This document shows, piece after piece, positions 1 to 7,765 of a stretch of DNA of 64,000 nucleotides. The notes beneath the pieces were generated by a model that was not told the DNA's origin, made no database searches, and saw only the letters and a program-made list of their open reading frames with translations. Origin of the DNA: a bacterium (GTDB taxonomy: Bacteria; Patescibacteria; Paceibacteria; UBA9973; UBA6065); assembly GCA_030680695.1 (NCBI GenBank), contig JAUXUT010000149.1:1-64000 (forward strand). The letters run 5' to 3'. Position 1 is the first letter of the stretch; every line of letters starts with the position of its first letter. Position numbers and translations under genes: made by a program.

Positions 1-2
1 CC

Positions 3-881
3 GCAGATGCCGCCACATGCGTAGATTTGTTCCAGGATATAGGCCAAGGCTCTTCTGGTTCAACAGTGCTTTTGTATCAAAATTTCCTTAAGGAACAAGG
101 ATTGCTCACCGCCGTTCCAAACGGTCATTTTGGTCCAGCAACCCTCGCCGCAACAAAGGCTTTTCAGGCCTCACGCAATATATCCACAACAGGTTTAGTT
201 GGCCCCCTTACACGTGCGGCTCTTAAGATTGTGAGTTGCACACCGGTAGTCGCGGCACCATCTGGTAATCAAACCGCACCTTCGACCACAGCACCTTCCG
301 TCATGTTTTCGTCTTCGGTGACTGATCAGGTCTTGTATCTCGGTGACACTTACAAAGTGTCGTGGAGCTCGCCAAAAAATTCTGATCTCATCCTCGTTAT
401 AGAAGATGCGAACGGAGTGAACAAAGGATCTATCTCTGGTTATCTTGGGTCAGCCCAAAATTATGAGTGGGAGGTTGGACAGGTCAATGTCTCAGGTGTT
501 AATTCTCAGGTTAACCTCGTCCCGGACAGATATCGATTTCGTCTGCAGGGAAGGATGGACGGCAAAATGCAAACTGATGCGGTGTCTCCATATTTTACAG
601 TGCAGGCTCCAAACGTAACCATTTCGCATATGTACCCAACGACGATTGTTGCTGACGGCAAGACACCGGGCGTGTTGTACGGTACGGGATTCACTGCGGG
701 AATCACGGCTTATCTCGACGATTCGCGCGACAAGGCACTCAAACTCATGTATGCGTCGCCAGATGCAAAGCTTATGGTATTTACGGTGCCAAAGGGCATA
801 CCGACTGGCCGATACCGCATGGTGCTACGCAACAACTACGGCTCGTCGTTTGAAGGTGGTATGATTCAGGTGACAAACTAG
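3..881 (+). CDS. Peptidoglycan-binding domain surface protein (5' truncated by window)
   Basis: The frame is open to the window edge, so the true start lies upstream; the TTG at 27 is probably not the start. Residues near the N-terminus (DIGQGSSGSTVLLYQNFL, then GHFGPATLAATKAFQ) match the PG_binding_1 repeat, which binds peptidoglycan. The rest is a Ser/Thr-rich linker followed by beta-rich segments that could be Ig-like (VTISHMYPTTIVADG, then a GTGFTAG turn typical of IPT/TIG-like folds). Such proteins are usually exported and wall-associated in Parcubacteria; the signal peptide would be outside the window. Function beyond cell-wall binding is unknown. Confidence 0.75.
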   Translation, partial: ADAATCVDLFQDIGQGSSGSTVLLYQNFLKEQGLLTAVPNGHFGPATLAATKAFQASRNISTTGLVGPLTRAALKIVSCTPVVAAPSGNQTAPSTTAPSVMFSSSVTDQVLYLGDTYKVSWSSPKNSDLILVIEDANGVNKGSISGYLGSAQNYEWEVGQVNVSGVNSQVNLVPDRYRFRLQGRMDGKMQTDAVSPYFTVQAPNVTISHMYPTTIVADGKTPGVLYGTGFTAGITAYLDDSRDKALKLMYASPDAKLMVFTVPKGIPTGRYRMVLRNNYGSSFEGGMIQVTN

Positions 882-924
882 CTCAAAACTAGCTCGGAGG
901 CTTCGAACGCGATACGATATGCCT

Positions 925-1335
925 ATGAACGTGAAGGAAATATCTATCGCAGTAATTGCATTGGCCGTGCTCGCGGGTATCGCTGGTGTGGCGAGAGTCG
1001 CGTTCGCACCAGAAGTTGTATCAGAATCAGGCACAGAGGGTGAGGTCATATCGGTGCCGCGTGTGCTGGAGGGTCGTGTGACATGTTTGCCTCACAGGGA
1101 CAGGGCCGGACCACAAACGCTTGAATGCGCGCTTGGGCTCGAGACTGACGCTGGTGAGTTTTATGCGCTCGATGGCAGTGATCTTGAACCGAACGCAATC
1201 ATCGCCCTTGATCAGAGCGAACGCATTCGCGCGAATGGTCACACTGTGCCAATACAGGCGGTATCGTCTAATTTTTGGTTCAAATACGATATCCTCGGTA
1301 TTATGCGGGTCGAGTCGGTAGAGATATTGAAGTAA
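925..1335 (+). CDS. Hypothetical protein with N-terminal membrane anchor
   Basis: 136 aa. One hydrophobic segment (about residues 5-25, ISIAVIALAVLAGIAGVARV) anchors a small soluble domain on the outer face. Two in-frame ATGs exist (919 and 925); I choose 925 because TACGAT at 913-918 lies 6 nt before it, the same spacing as at the other leaderless starts here. The stop is 10 bp from the next gene, so the two are probably co-transcribed. The downstream domain (QTLECALGLETDAGEFYALDG) is not a family I recognise. Confidence 0.6.
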   Translation: MNVKEISIAVIALAVLAGIAGVARVAFAPEVVSESGTEGEVISVPRVLEGRVTCLPHRDRAGPQTLECALGLETDAGEFYALDGSDLEPNAIIALDQSERIRANGHTVPIQAVSSNFWFKYDILGIMRVESVEILK

Positions 1336-1345
1336 GGTATAAGGT

Positions 1346-2428
1346 ATGGGCGCTTTCACAAAGATAAAAGAATTTGTTTTTAAGTACGAGCGATTCATAT
1401 CGCCCGTTACTCTCGTGTTGGGATTCATCACCGACAGTTTTATGTTGCGCCGCATTGACGTTTTCTTTAGTAACGCGCTCCTGATTACGTACCTCTCGAT
1501 TGCAGCCATAGCCATAACATTATTGAATGTGTCGGTGACGCGGCGTGGACATGCTGGCCACGAAGATGTGTTCCACATCATTCTTCTTTTCGTGATGCAA
1601 TTTAGTTTCGGAGGTCTATTCAGCGCCTCGTTCCTATTTTATTCTCGCTCGGGATCACTTATTGCGAGCTGGCCGTTCCTCGCTCTTATATTCGCCTACA
1701 TGATAGGAAACGAGCTGTTCAGGAAGAACTACATGATATTGGCTTTCCAGGTCAGCGCCTTTTTCACAGCCCTTTTCTCGTATCTCATATTCTTCTTGCC
1801 AGTTATTCTCGGCAAAATGGACGATTCCATATTCCTACTATCTGGTATTTCTTCCCTTATGATTACTGGAATGTTTGTGTATGTTGTTTCGTGGCTTGCA
1901 CCAGCGCGCATTTTGCGCAGCATACCGTTGTTGTCGGGAAGCATAGCTGTTATTTTCACGGTTATTAACGTTCTTTACTTCACTAACCTTATTCCGCCGA
2001 TACCGCTTGCCCTAAAAGACATCGCGATATACAGATCGGTTATTAGACTCGACGATGGCATGTATGCAACTCTTTCAGAACAACATTCTTGGCTCGAGCG
2101 TGTCTTTGGCAAGTACGAAGTGCGCATGGTTCCTGGTCAGCCGGTGTACGCATGGAGCTCGATTTTTGCTCCATCAAGTCTCAACACGAATGTGTCCCAT
2201 GTTTGGCAGTACAAAGATGGCGACGATTGGGCAACGGCAACGACTATACGTTTGAACATCGCCGGGGGAAGGGATAGCGGATTCCGCACCTATTCTATGA
2301 AGGAGAACGTTTTTCCTGGCAAGTGGCGAGTTAATGTCGAGACTGCTCGTGGCCAGCTTATCGGCCGAATAACCTTTACTTTGGTGCCATCGGACGGAAC
2401 GGAAGAACTTACGGCCAAGGTTGAGTAG
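1346..2428 (+). CDS. DUF2914 integral membrane protein
   Basis: 360 aa. The N-terminal two thirds holds about seven hydrophobic helices. The last ~90 residues form a soluble domain with the DUF2914 pattern (VSHVWQYKDGDDWATATTIRL, then RTYSMK..FPGKWRVNVET..GQLIG). DUF2914 proteins are frequent in CPR and Proteobacteria; their role is not established. The gene starts 10 bp after the preceding one, so it is probably translated from the same transcript. No Shine-Dalgarno sequence is visible. Confidence 0.75.
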   Translation: MGAFTKIKEFVFKYERFISPVTLVLGFITDSFMLRRIDVFFSNALLITYLSIAAIAITLLNVSVTRRGHAGHEDVFHIILLFVMQFSFGGLFSASFLFYSRSGSLIASWPFLALIFAYMIGNELFRKNYMILAFQVSAFFTALFSYLIFFLPVILGKMDDSIFLLSGISSLMITGMFVYVVSWLAPARILRSIPLLSGSIAVIFTVINVLYFTNLIPPIPLALKDIAIYRSVIRLDDGMYATLSEQHSWLERVFGKYEVRMVPGQPVYAWSSIFAPSSLNTNVSHVWQYKDGDDWATATTIRLNIAGGRDSGFRTYSMKENVFPGKWRVNVETARGQLIGRITFTLVPSDGTEELTAKVE

Positions 2429-2430
2429 AT

Positions 2431-2457
2431 TTGACTGTACCTGGCCTGTGGTATGAT
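2431..2457 (+). promoter_or_regulatory. Promoter of the 2518 gene
   Basis: TTGACT at 2431-2436 and TATGAT at 2452-2457 are separated by 15 bp, shorter than optimal. This predicts a leader of about 50 nt before the ATG at 2518. Confidence 0.4.
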
Positions 2458-2517
2458 GGTCGGACAGTGCCTATTACTAGATATCCGGCACGGATAACGA
2501 AAGATTCAAGAAAATAC

Positions 2518-3135
2518 ATGAACAAGAAAGGAATTATCGCTCTCGTCGTGATCGTGGTCCTCATCGTAGTAGGACTCATCGCTTTCGGCGGAGAAGACAC
2601 CACTGTCAATAACGGTGGTACGGACACAACCTCTAATATCCCAGAGGGTGTAGATAAGAGCGACTACGCTCCGGTTACCAGCGAGTCAACTGACACCACA
2701 CTCCTCGGACGCCTCAAGAAGGCATCTGTTGGTGTGACTGAAGATGGTAGGAAGGTTGCTCTCACGAACGGAACCGCTTCGTTCACCATTGACGGTACTT
2801 CTGACAAGGCGACCGTAACTCTCGGAAACATCGCTATCGAGCAGACTGTGGGCGCCCGCAAGGACGTCATTGCTACCGTTGGTGTAGCACAGACTGGCGG
2901 CACCTATACTTACATCGTTCTTTTCGACGATAAGTCAGGCGCGCTAACCGACAAGTCTTACGGCCTAGTTGGCAAGGGAGTCACCGTTACCGGCGTTCGC
3001 TCCGACGCAGTCACCCAGAGCGGAGACACCGAATACGTTGTCACCGTTTCGTTCACCGAAGGTGGCGCTGCGAAGAACAAATTCTTCATCGTAGAGAAGG
3101 GCGCGTTCAACCTCGCAAAGACGATTGAGCTCTAA
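2518..3135 (+). CDS. Membrane-anchored hypothetical protein
   Basis: 205 aa starting MNKKGIIALVVIVVLIVVG, a single N-terminal transmembrane segment or uncleaved signal. The exported part is Thr/Gly/Val-rich and probably all-beta (repeated VTLG, VTVTG and VVTVSF strands). The open frame extends upstream to 2431, but that part overlaps the promoter, so 2518 is preferred. A strong terminator follows at 3156. No family recognised; the style is that of small surface or lipoprotein-like CPR proteins. Confidence 0.6.
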   Translation: MNKKGIIALVVIVVLIVVGLIAFGGEDTTVNNGGTDTTSNIPEGVDKSDYAPVTSESTDTTLLGRLKKASVGVTEDGRKVALTNGTASFTIDGTSDKATVTLGNIAIEQTVGARKDVIATVGVAQTGGTYTYIVLFDDKSGALTDKSYGLVGKGVTVTGVRSDAVTQSGDTEYVVTVSFTEGGAAKNKFFIVEKGAFNLAKTIEL

Positions 3136-3155
3136 TCGATTCGTTATACTCATCG

Positions 3156-3186
3156 AAAAGCGCGCCTTACGGCGCGCTTTTCTTTT
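3156..3186 (+). terminator. Rho-independent terminator
   Basis: GCGCGCC and GGCGCGC arms with a short TTAC loop, flanked by AAAA and TTTTCTTTT. Confidence 0.85.
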
Positions 3187-3214
3187 ATCTTTCCTTTGTC
3201 TCGGCCATTCATGA

Positions 3215-3220
3215 TATAGT
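3215..3220 (+). promoter_or_regulatory. -10 element of folD (leaderless)
   Basis: TATAGT ends 7 nt before the folD ATG, so transcription should begin at or next to the start codon. Confidence 0.6.
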
Positions 3221-3227
3221 CGTCCCC

Positions 3228-4064
3228 ATGGAAATACTTGATGGACGAAAAGCACGGGACAGCGAACGCGAAGCGCTCAAGGCGAGGGTTACAGCGCTTG
3301 GCCGCGCGCCTGTGCTCGCCATAATCCAAGTTGGTGATATCAAAGAGTCTTCAATATATATCTCCCAAAAGGTCACCTTCGCAAAGACTGTAGGGGCCGA
3401 TGCCAGGCACGTGCGTTTGGCCGCAGACATATCTTTTGACAACCTGAAAGCCGAAATAAACAAGCACAATGTGGACGCAACCGTCGACGGCATCATCGTT
3501 CAACTTCCATTGCCAGCACATCTCGACAAGGACGCGGTTATAAATCTAATTGATCCAAGTAAAGACGTAGACGGACTCACTGACGAAAATCAGCGCCTCC
3601 TCGCGGAAGGGAAGCCGCGTTTCGTACCAGCCACCGCCAAGGGCATCATGACTCTCCTGCATTTCTATAACATAGACCCGAAAGGCAAGAAGGTTTGCGT
3701 ACTTGGCAGGTCGCGCCTTGTGGGATCACCGACGGCGAAAATGCTCGAAATGGCGGGCGCAGATGTTTCCGTGTGCCATTCCAAAACCACAGACGCGCCC
3801 GCCGTCGCATGCCAGGCTGAGATCCTCGTTTCAGCCATCGGTAAGCCGGGTCTCGTTGATGCCTCGTACCTCAAAGAAGGGGTGGTCGTCGTGGATGTCG
3901 GCCTCACTGTAGTGCCCGATAAAGGTCTTGTGGGCGATGTTGATCGTACGGCCATAGATAGGCTCGCTTCTGCCGCTACACCAGTCCCGGGTGGCGTTGG
4001 GCCGATGACAGTACTCTCCTTATTTGCTAATCTGGTATCCTCGGCGGAAACAAGAGGCCGATAA
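3228..4064 (+). CDS. folD: Bifunctional methylene-THF dehydrogenase / methenyl-THF cyclohydrolase
   Basis: 278 aa, normal FolD length. Visible signatures: the YISQK catalytic tyrosine/lysine motif (residues ~44-48), DGIIVQLPLP, DVDGLT, the Rossmann segment GRSRLVGSPTAKML for NADP, and the C-terminal TPVPGGVGPMT. FolD interconverts 5,10-methylene-, methenyl- and 10-formyl-THF in the cytoplasm. With glyA (9174) and the ThyX-like gene (7766) it supplies and uses the one-carbon unit for dTMP. The start is set by the -10 box 7 nt upstream. The next gene follows 10 bp after the stop. Confidence 0.95.
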   Translation: MEILDGRKARDSEREALKARVTALGRAPVLAIIQVGDIKESSIYISQKVTFAKTVGADARHVRLAADISFDNLKAEINKHNVDATVDGIIVQLPLPAHLDKDAVINLIDPSKDVDGLTDENQRLLAEGKPRFVPATAKGIMTLLHFYNIDPKGKKVCVLGRSRLVGSPTAKMLEMAGADVSVCHSKTTDAPAVACQAEILVSAIGKPGLVDASYLKEGVVVVDVGLTVVPDKGLVGDVDRTAIDRLASAATPVPGGVGPMTVLSLFANLVSSAETRGR

Positions 4065-4074
4065 TAAATAATCT

Positions 4075-4872
4075 ATGAATAACGAAAATCAAAACTGGCT
4101 GAACGATGCACGAGTGCGCAACGTTGCGGTGCTCCTCGGAGCGCTCCTCATCGTGTTTTTTGCCGTAAAGGTTGTGGGCGAGGCCAAGGGCCTTTCTTAC
4201 ATAGGCAAGGGAGAATATCCTACCAACACCATTGTGGTTACTGGCAAGGGTGAAGTAATCGCTACCCCGGACATTGCGAATTTCTCGTTCACTGTTTCCG
4301 AGGAAGGTTCTAACGTCGCAGTTGCCCAGAAAAAGGCAACCGACAAGATGAACGCTATTCTCGCCTACATCGAGGATCAGGGCGTTGATAAAAAAGATAT
4401 AAAGACTTCTTCGTACTCGATCTATCCTCGCTACGAATGGCGAAATGCAACCATGTATGTTTCCGGGACGCAGTATCTCGCGGCATACGTTGTTTCGCAG
4501 TCAGTCGAAGTAAAGGTCCGCGACCTCGAAAAGGCAGGCACGCTTCTTTCTGGTATCGGCGAATACGGCGCAACCAATGTATCTGGCCTCAACTTCACCG
4601 TTGATGCCCAGGACGAGCTCACACGCGACGCACGCGCCGACGCCATCAAAGACGCCCGCGAGCAGGCCAAGGTTCTCGCCGATTCGCTCGGCGTTCGCCT
4701 CGGACGAATCGTTTCGTTCAACGAATCGAGCCCATACTACCCATACCCAATGTATGCGCGCGACGCAGTATACGGCATGGGCGGCATGGAACAGTCAGCA
4801 AAGGCACCAAGCCTCCCAGCTGGCGAAAACAAGATAATTTCGAACGTGACGATTACGTACGAGATTAAGTAA
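4075..4872 (+). CDS. SIMPL (DUF541) domain protein
   Basis: 265 aa with an N-terminal transmembrane helix (about residues 17-35, VAVLLGALLIVFFAVKVV) followed by the SIMPL domain: VTGKGEVIATPDIANFSFTV, the IKTSSYSIYPRYEW stretch and a C-terminal NKIISNVTITYEIK strand. It is likely anchored and faces outward. SIMPL proteins form oligomeric periplasmic or surface assemblies; no enzymatic role is established. It sits 10 bp after folD and is probably read through from the folD promoter. Confidence 0.85.
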   Translation: MNNENQNWLNDARVRNVAVLLGALLIVFFAVKVVGEAKGLSYIGKGEYPTNTIVVTGKGEVIATPDIANFSFTVSEEGSNVAVAQKKATDKMNAILAYIEDQGVDKKDIKTSSYSIYPRYEWRNATMYVSGTQYLAAYVVSQSVEVKVRDLEKAGTLLSGIGEYGATNVSGLNFTVDAQDELTRDARADAIKDAREQAKVLADSLGVRLGRIVSFNESSPYYPYPMYARDAVYGMGGMEQSAKAPSLPAGENKIISNVTITYEIK

Positions 4873-4878
4873 GTTTCC

Positions 4879-4976
4879 GCGAGCGAATCTTCTGAAAGGC
4901 ACGGATATTTTCTTGCTAGAAAATTCCTCGAGCTCGGCCCGTCGGCCTCGCTAGTCCTTTCAGAAGATTCGCTCGC
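4879..4976. repeat. 21-bp perfect inverted repeat
   Basis: The arms 4879-4899 (starting GCGAGCGAATC) and 4956-4976 are exact reverse complements with 56 bp between them. The element starts 7 bp after the SIMPL stop and is followed by a separate terminator. No flanking direct repeat is visible, so transposition is not shown. It could be an RNA hairpin or a small repeat element. Confidence 0.8.
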
Positions 4977-4984
4977 TACATCCA

Positions 4985-5012
4985 AAAAACCGCCCAAGAG
5001 GGCGGTTTTTTG
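4985..5012 (+). terminator. Rho-independent terminator after SIMPL gene
   Basis: The hairpin CCGCCC/GGGCGG is preceded by an A run and followed by TTTTTT. Confidence 0.85.
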
Positions 5013-5028
5013 CGGGTGGGTGGGGTAC

Positions 5029-5058
5029 TTGACAGATACCCCTGCTTGGGTGTATAAT
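5029..5058 (+). promoter_or_regulatory. Promoter of secE-nusG-rplK with spacer palindrome
   Basis: TTGACA (5029-5034) and TATAAT (5053-5058), 18 bp apart. The spacer contains ACCC and GGGT arms, and the -10 is preceded by GGGTG. The same layout recurs at the ssrA promoter (57265-57294) and the promoter at 44049-44077, which suggests a shared operator. Confidence 0.8.
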
Positions 5059-5120
5059 AGGGAGAAGGCAACACATCATAAATTGATTGCTTTTTTATGT
5101 AAGTAGGGTATTATGTAGGA

Positions 5121-5145
5121 ACCAAGCCCCTCGGGGCGGCTTTTA
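5121..5145 (+). terminator. Possible attenuator in secE leader
   Basis: AAGCC and GGCTT arms around CCTCGGGGC are followed by TTATT, inside the ~145-nt leader between the promoter and secE. The stem is weak, so attenuation is only a possibility. Confidence 0.35.
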
Positions 5146-5207
5146 TTACCAAAATTTATCAGCGGAAACCAACAGCGGCTTCACGCAATGAATCTCACGA
5201 ATCTCAT

Positions 5208-5393
5208 ATGAAACTCGTCGAATATATCAAAGACACCAGGGGAGAGCTTAAACATGTAACTTGGCCGACAAAACGCCAGACACTCAATTACAGCCTCATT
5301 GTAATCGGCATCTCGCTCGTCACCGCTGCTGTCCTCGCTCTTGCTGATCATATCTTTTCTCTTGGTCTCGAGGCACTCATCCTTGGTAACTAG
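5208..5393 (+). CDS. secE: Preprotein translocase subunit SecE
   Basis: 61 aa, the short single-TM form. The conserved amphipathic segment (YIKDTRGELKHVTWPTKRQT) precedes one membrane helix (SLIVIGISLVTAAVLALAD). It stabilises SecY in the Sec translocon. It lies first in secE-nusG-rplK. There is no Shine-Dalgarno sequence before the ATG. Confidence 0.95.
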   Translation: MKLVEYIKDTRGELKHVTWPTKRQTLNYSLIVIGISLVTAAVLALADHIFSLGLEALILGN

Positions 5394-5417
5394 CCACTAA
5401 TTTTCACGCATAACACC

Positions 5418-5963
5418 ATGTCAAAGCAGAACACCACCGGAGAGCGCCATTGGTACGCGATCCATACATATGCTGGGTATGAAAACGCCGTTGCGCGAAA
5501 CCTGCGCCAGCGCATAGACTCGCTCAACATGCAGGAAAAGATTTTCAACGTGCTCGTCCCAACCGAAAAGAAAATCAAGGTTAAGGGAGGCAAGCGAGTA
5601 GAGGAAGAAGAGAAAGTGTATCCAGGATATATTCTCGTAGAAATGATCGTGGACGATGAATCGTGGTTCCATGTTCGCAACACACCTCGCGTGACTGGGT
5701 TCGTTGGTTCCGGCGTGCACCCTGTGCCGCTCACCGCAAAGGAAATCGAACAGCTCATGGGCCGCATGGATTCTGCGACCGTAAAACACGAGATAAACCT
5801 CATCCCAGATGACATCGTGCGCATCGCTGATGGCCCGTTCAAGGACCTCGAAGGCCGTGTTTCCGAAGTCGACGATCAGCGAGGCAAGGTCAAGGTTCTC
5901 GTCGCTATGTTCGGCCGAGAAACCCCAGTGGAGCTCGATTTCTTGCAGGTAAAGAAGATTTAA
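5418..5963 (+). CDS. nusG: Transcription termination/antitermination factor NusG
   Basis: 181 aa. The NGN domain is recognisable from RHWYAIHTYAGYENAVARNL through VYPGYILVEM and VRNTPRVTGFVG. The C-terminal KOW domain contains DIVRIADGPFKDLEGRV and ends ELDFLQVKKI. NusG binds RNA polymerase and couples it to Rho or ribosomes. It starts 24 bp after secE without a ribosome binding site. Confidence 0.97.
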   Translation: MSKQNTTGERHWYAIHTYAGYENAVARNLRQRIDSLNMQEKIFNVLVPTEKKIKVKGGKRVEEEEKVYPGYILVEMIVDDESWFHVRNTPRVTGFVGSGVHPVPLTAKEIEQLMGRMDSATVKHEINLIPDDIVRIADGPFKDLEGRVSEVDDQRGKVKVLVAMFGRETPVELDFLQVKKI

Positions 5964-5991
5964 GGTAGTCTAGACACTCTCAATAAAACTT

Positions 5992-6414
5992 ATGGCAAAG
6001 AAAGTAACTAAGCAGCTCAAGCTCCAGATCCCAGGCGGAAAGGCCGTTCCTGGCCAGGCGCTCGGTCCTGCGCTCGGTTCGGCAGGCATCAACATCGGAG
6101 AATTCGTAAAGCGTTTCAATGACGAGACCAAGACTCGCGTCGGCGAGATTGTCCCTACCATCATCCAGGTTTTCGACGATCGATCGTACAAGATGATTTA
6201 CAAGACTGAGCCTGCATCAAAGATGATCCTCAAAGTGCTCGGCAAGGAATCAGGTTCAGGCAAGCCTAATACCGTGAAGGTGGGCACCATCACCAAGGCT
6301 CAGGTTAAGGCAATCGCCGAGAAGAAGCTCGCCGACCTCAACACTGCAGATGTTAACGCCGCAATGAGGATGGTCGAGGGCACCGCCCGCAATATGGGAG
6401 TGGACGTAAAGTAA
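5992..6414 (+). CDS. rplK: Ribosomal protein uL11
   Basis: 140 aa. Typical motifs are LKLQIPGGKAVPGQALGPALG in the N-terminal domain and GTARNMGVDVK at the C-terminus. It forms the GTPase-associated centre with 23S rRNA. In most bacteria rplA (L1) follows at once; here a terminator follows and the next genes are unrelated, which matches the loss of L1 reported for many Parcubacteria. Confidence 0.97.
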   Translation: MAKKVTKQLKLQIPGGKAVPGQALGPALGSAGINIGEFVKRFNDETKTRVGEIVPTIIQVFDDRSYKMIYKTEPASKMILKVLGKESGSGKPNTVKVGTITKAQVKAIAEKKLADLNTADVNAAMRMVEGTARNMGVDVK

Positions 6415-6442
6415 TATACACACAATCGCGTTCGCGCGAATG

Positions 6443-6470
6443 AAAAAACGCCCAGGAGGGCGTTTTTTTG
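6443..6470 (+). terminator. Terminator ending secE-nusG-rplK
   Basis: ACGCCC/GGGCGT hairpin with AAAAAA upstream and TTTTTTT downstream. Confidence 0.9.
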
Positions 6471-6549
6471 TTTACATTTATGTGAGGGAGGCGTAATATC
6501 TGGTTAAACGTTTTTTAAATCCAAACCCTAAACAATTAAGGAGTGGTTA

Positions 6550-7140
6550 ATGAAGACACCAGCAAGAATCAATATTTACGTGGCCCACGCTCTCACAAAG
6601 GCACCACCAGAATTCAAGGAAGCGCTGGAGGGCTTAAAGGCCGATCTTGAAGCACGGCATCCGGAGTGGCGGTTTCTCAAGTTTTTCGGGCAAGGTGCAT
6701 TGCCACCCGAAGAAGAGTGGAAAATCAGCAGACAAGATTTCCGGAATGTCCTGGAAGCACATCTCGTCGTTGATGTCGTCGACGAGGATTCGACAGGTAT
6801 GGGTCGTGAGGCCGGGGTGCGCATTGCCCTTGGTCTGCCCCTTCTGTCCGTCGCACATCGTGAATGGAAGAAGTCGCGCATGGTTACCGGGCCTGCCCAG
6901 GACTGGCCTCGTTTCTGTGAGTTTGCTCGATATGACAATGTTAAGGACATCGAGCAACTTATCGAGTGGGCGATTCGTTGGTTTGGCATCGACCCCGAAG
7001 CGCCTCGGAAGCCACTTCGGGCCGCAATGCATCTCGTGGATCTTTATCACGATGCTGTGGGGCCGGTTGGTACCATGAACACGATTTTTTGTCGGGAGGC
7101 ACCGGTCTATGACAATCCTTCAGTGGGTCGTCATGGTTGA
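6550..7140 (+). CDS. Nucleoside 2-deoxyribosyltransferase-like protein
   Basis: 196 aa. RINIYVAHALTKAP at the N-terminus and VVDVVDEDSTGMGREAGVRI followed by GLPLLSV fit the flavodoxin-like deoxyribosyltransferase/DUF4406-type fold, in which the acidic and SxGxGxE residues contact the nucleoside. The exact substrate is unknown. AAGGAG lies 6 nt before the ATG, one of very few real Shine-Dalgarno sites here. The following dCMP deaminase and dTMP genes support a nucleotide role. The family call is moderate; it might instead be a TIR-like or sugar-nucleotide binding protein. Confidence 0.55.
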   Translation: MKTPARINIYVAHALTKAPPEFKEALEGLKADLEARHPEWRFLKFFGQGALPPEEEWKISRQDFRNVLEAHLVVDVVDEDSTGMGREAGVRIALGLPLLSVAHREWKKSRMVTGPAQDWPRFCEFARYDNVKDIEQLIEWAIRWFGIDPEAPRKPLRAAMHLVDLYHDAVGPVGTMNTIFCREAPVYDNPSVGRHG

Positions 7141-7159
7141 AAAAGTTTTCGGTCGTCCG

Positions 7160-7192
7160 AGCCCCGCCGTAAGGCGGGGCTTTTCTTTTTTT
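7160..7192 (+). terminator. Rho-independent terminator
   Basis: GCCCCGCC/GGCGGGGC hairpin followed by TTTTCTTTTTT. Confidence 0.9.
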
Positions 7193-7201
7193 AAAACGCG
7201 C

Positions 7202-7207
7202 TATAAT
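7202..7207 (+). promoter_or_regulatory. -10 element of dCMP deaminase gene (leaderless)
   Basis: TATAAT ends 6 nt before the ATG at 7214. Confidence 0.65.
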
Positions 7208-7213
7208 CGTGGC

Positions 7214-7723
7214 ATGAGCCAGAATCAGAATACAGAGGTAAAGCACGTTCGCCCAAGCTGGGATGAATATTTCATAAAGATAGGGAGGGATGTCGGGGAG
7301 AGGGCGACATGCAACCGAGGATCGGGAGGCTGCGTCATCGTCAAAGACAAGAGGATACTCGTCACTGGATACGTAGGCGCCCCTGCAGGCGTAGCGCATT
7401 GTGATGACGTAGGGCACGAGCTCCATACCGTTACCCAGGAAGACGGCACTCAGTCGAAGCACTGCATCAGAACGTCGCACGGCGAGCAAAATGCTATCGC
7501 GAATGCGGCTAGGAAGGGCGTCGCGATCGAAGGCGGCACGCTTTACTATTTCATCACGCCTTGCTACACGTGCGCGAAGATGATCATCAATGCGGGAATA
7601 GTGAGGGTCGTAGTCGAGAAAGACTATCATGCATCGAAAAGGAGTAAGGAGATATTCAAGGAGGCTGGGGTGGAGCTTATCATCCTGAATCCAGAGGTAG
7701 AGACATACGCAGACATGAAATAA
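7214..7723 (+). CDS. dCMP deaminase
   Basis: 169 aa. Zinc-dependent cytidine/deoxycytidylate deaminase fold: the HGEQNAIANAA motif gives the Zn-binding His and catalytic Glu, and PCYTCAKM the two Cys ligands. It converts dCMP to dUMP, the substrate of thymidylate synthase. The frame is open upstream to 7109, but the extra part crosses the preceding terminator. The -10 box 6 nt upstream supports 7214. The gene is convergent with the ThyX-like gene and shares its terminator. Confidence 0.9.
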   Translation: MSQNQNTEVKHVRPSWDEYFIKIGRDVGERATCNRGSGGCVIVKDKRILVTGYVGAPAGVAHCDDVGHELHTVTQEDGTQSKHCIRTSHGEQNAIANAARKGVAIEGGTLYYFITPCYTCAKMIINAGIVRVVVEKDYHASKRSKEIFKEAGVELIILNPEVETYADMK

Positions 7724-7754
7724 AAAAGACCGCCCACCGAGGGCGGCTTTTTGT
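7724..7754. terminator. Bidirectional terminator
   Basis: CCGCCC/GGGCGG stem between convergent genes, with an A run on one side and a T run on the other, so it can serve both strands. Confidence 0.85.
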
Positions 7755-7765
7755 TTAAACAATGG

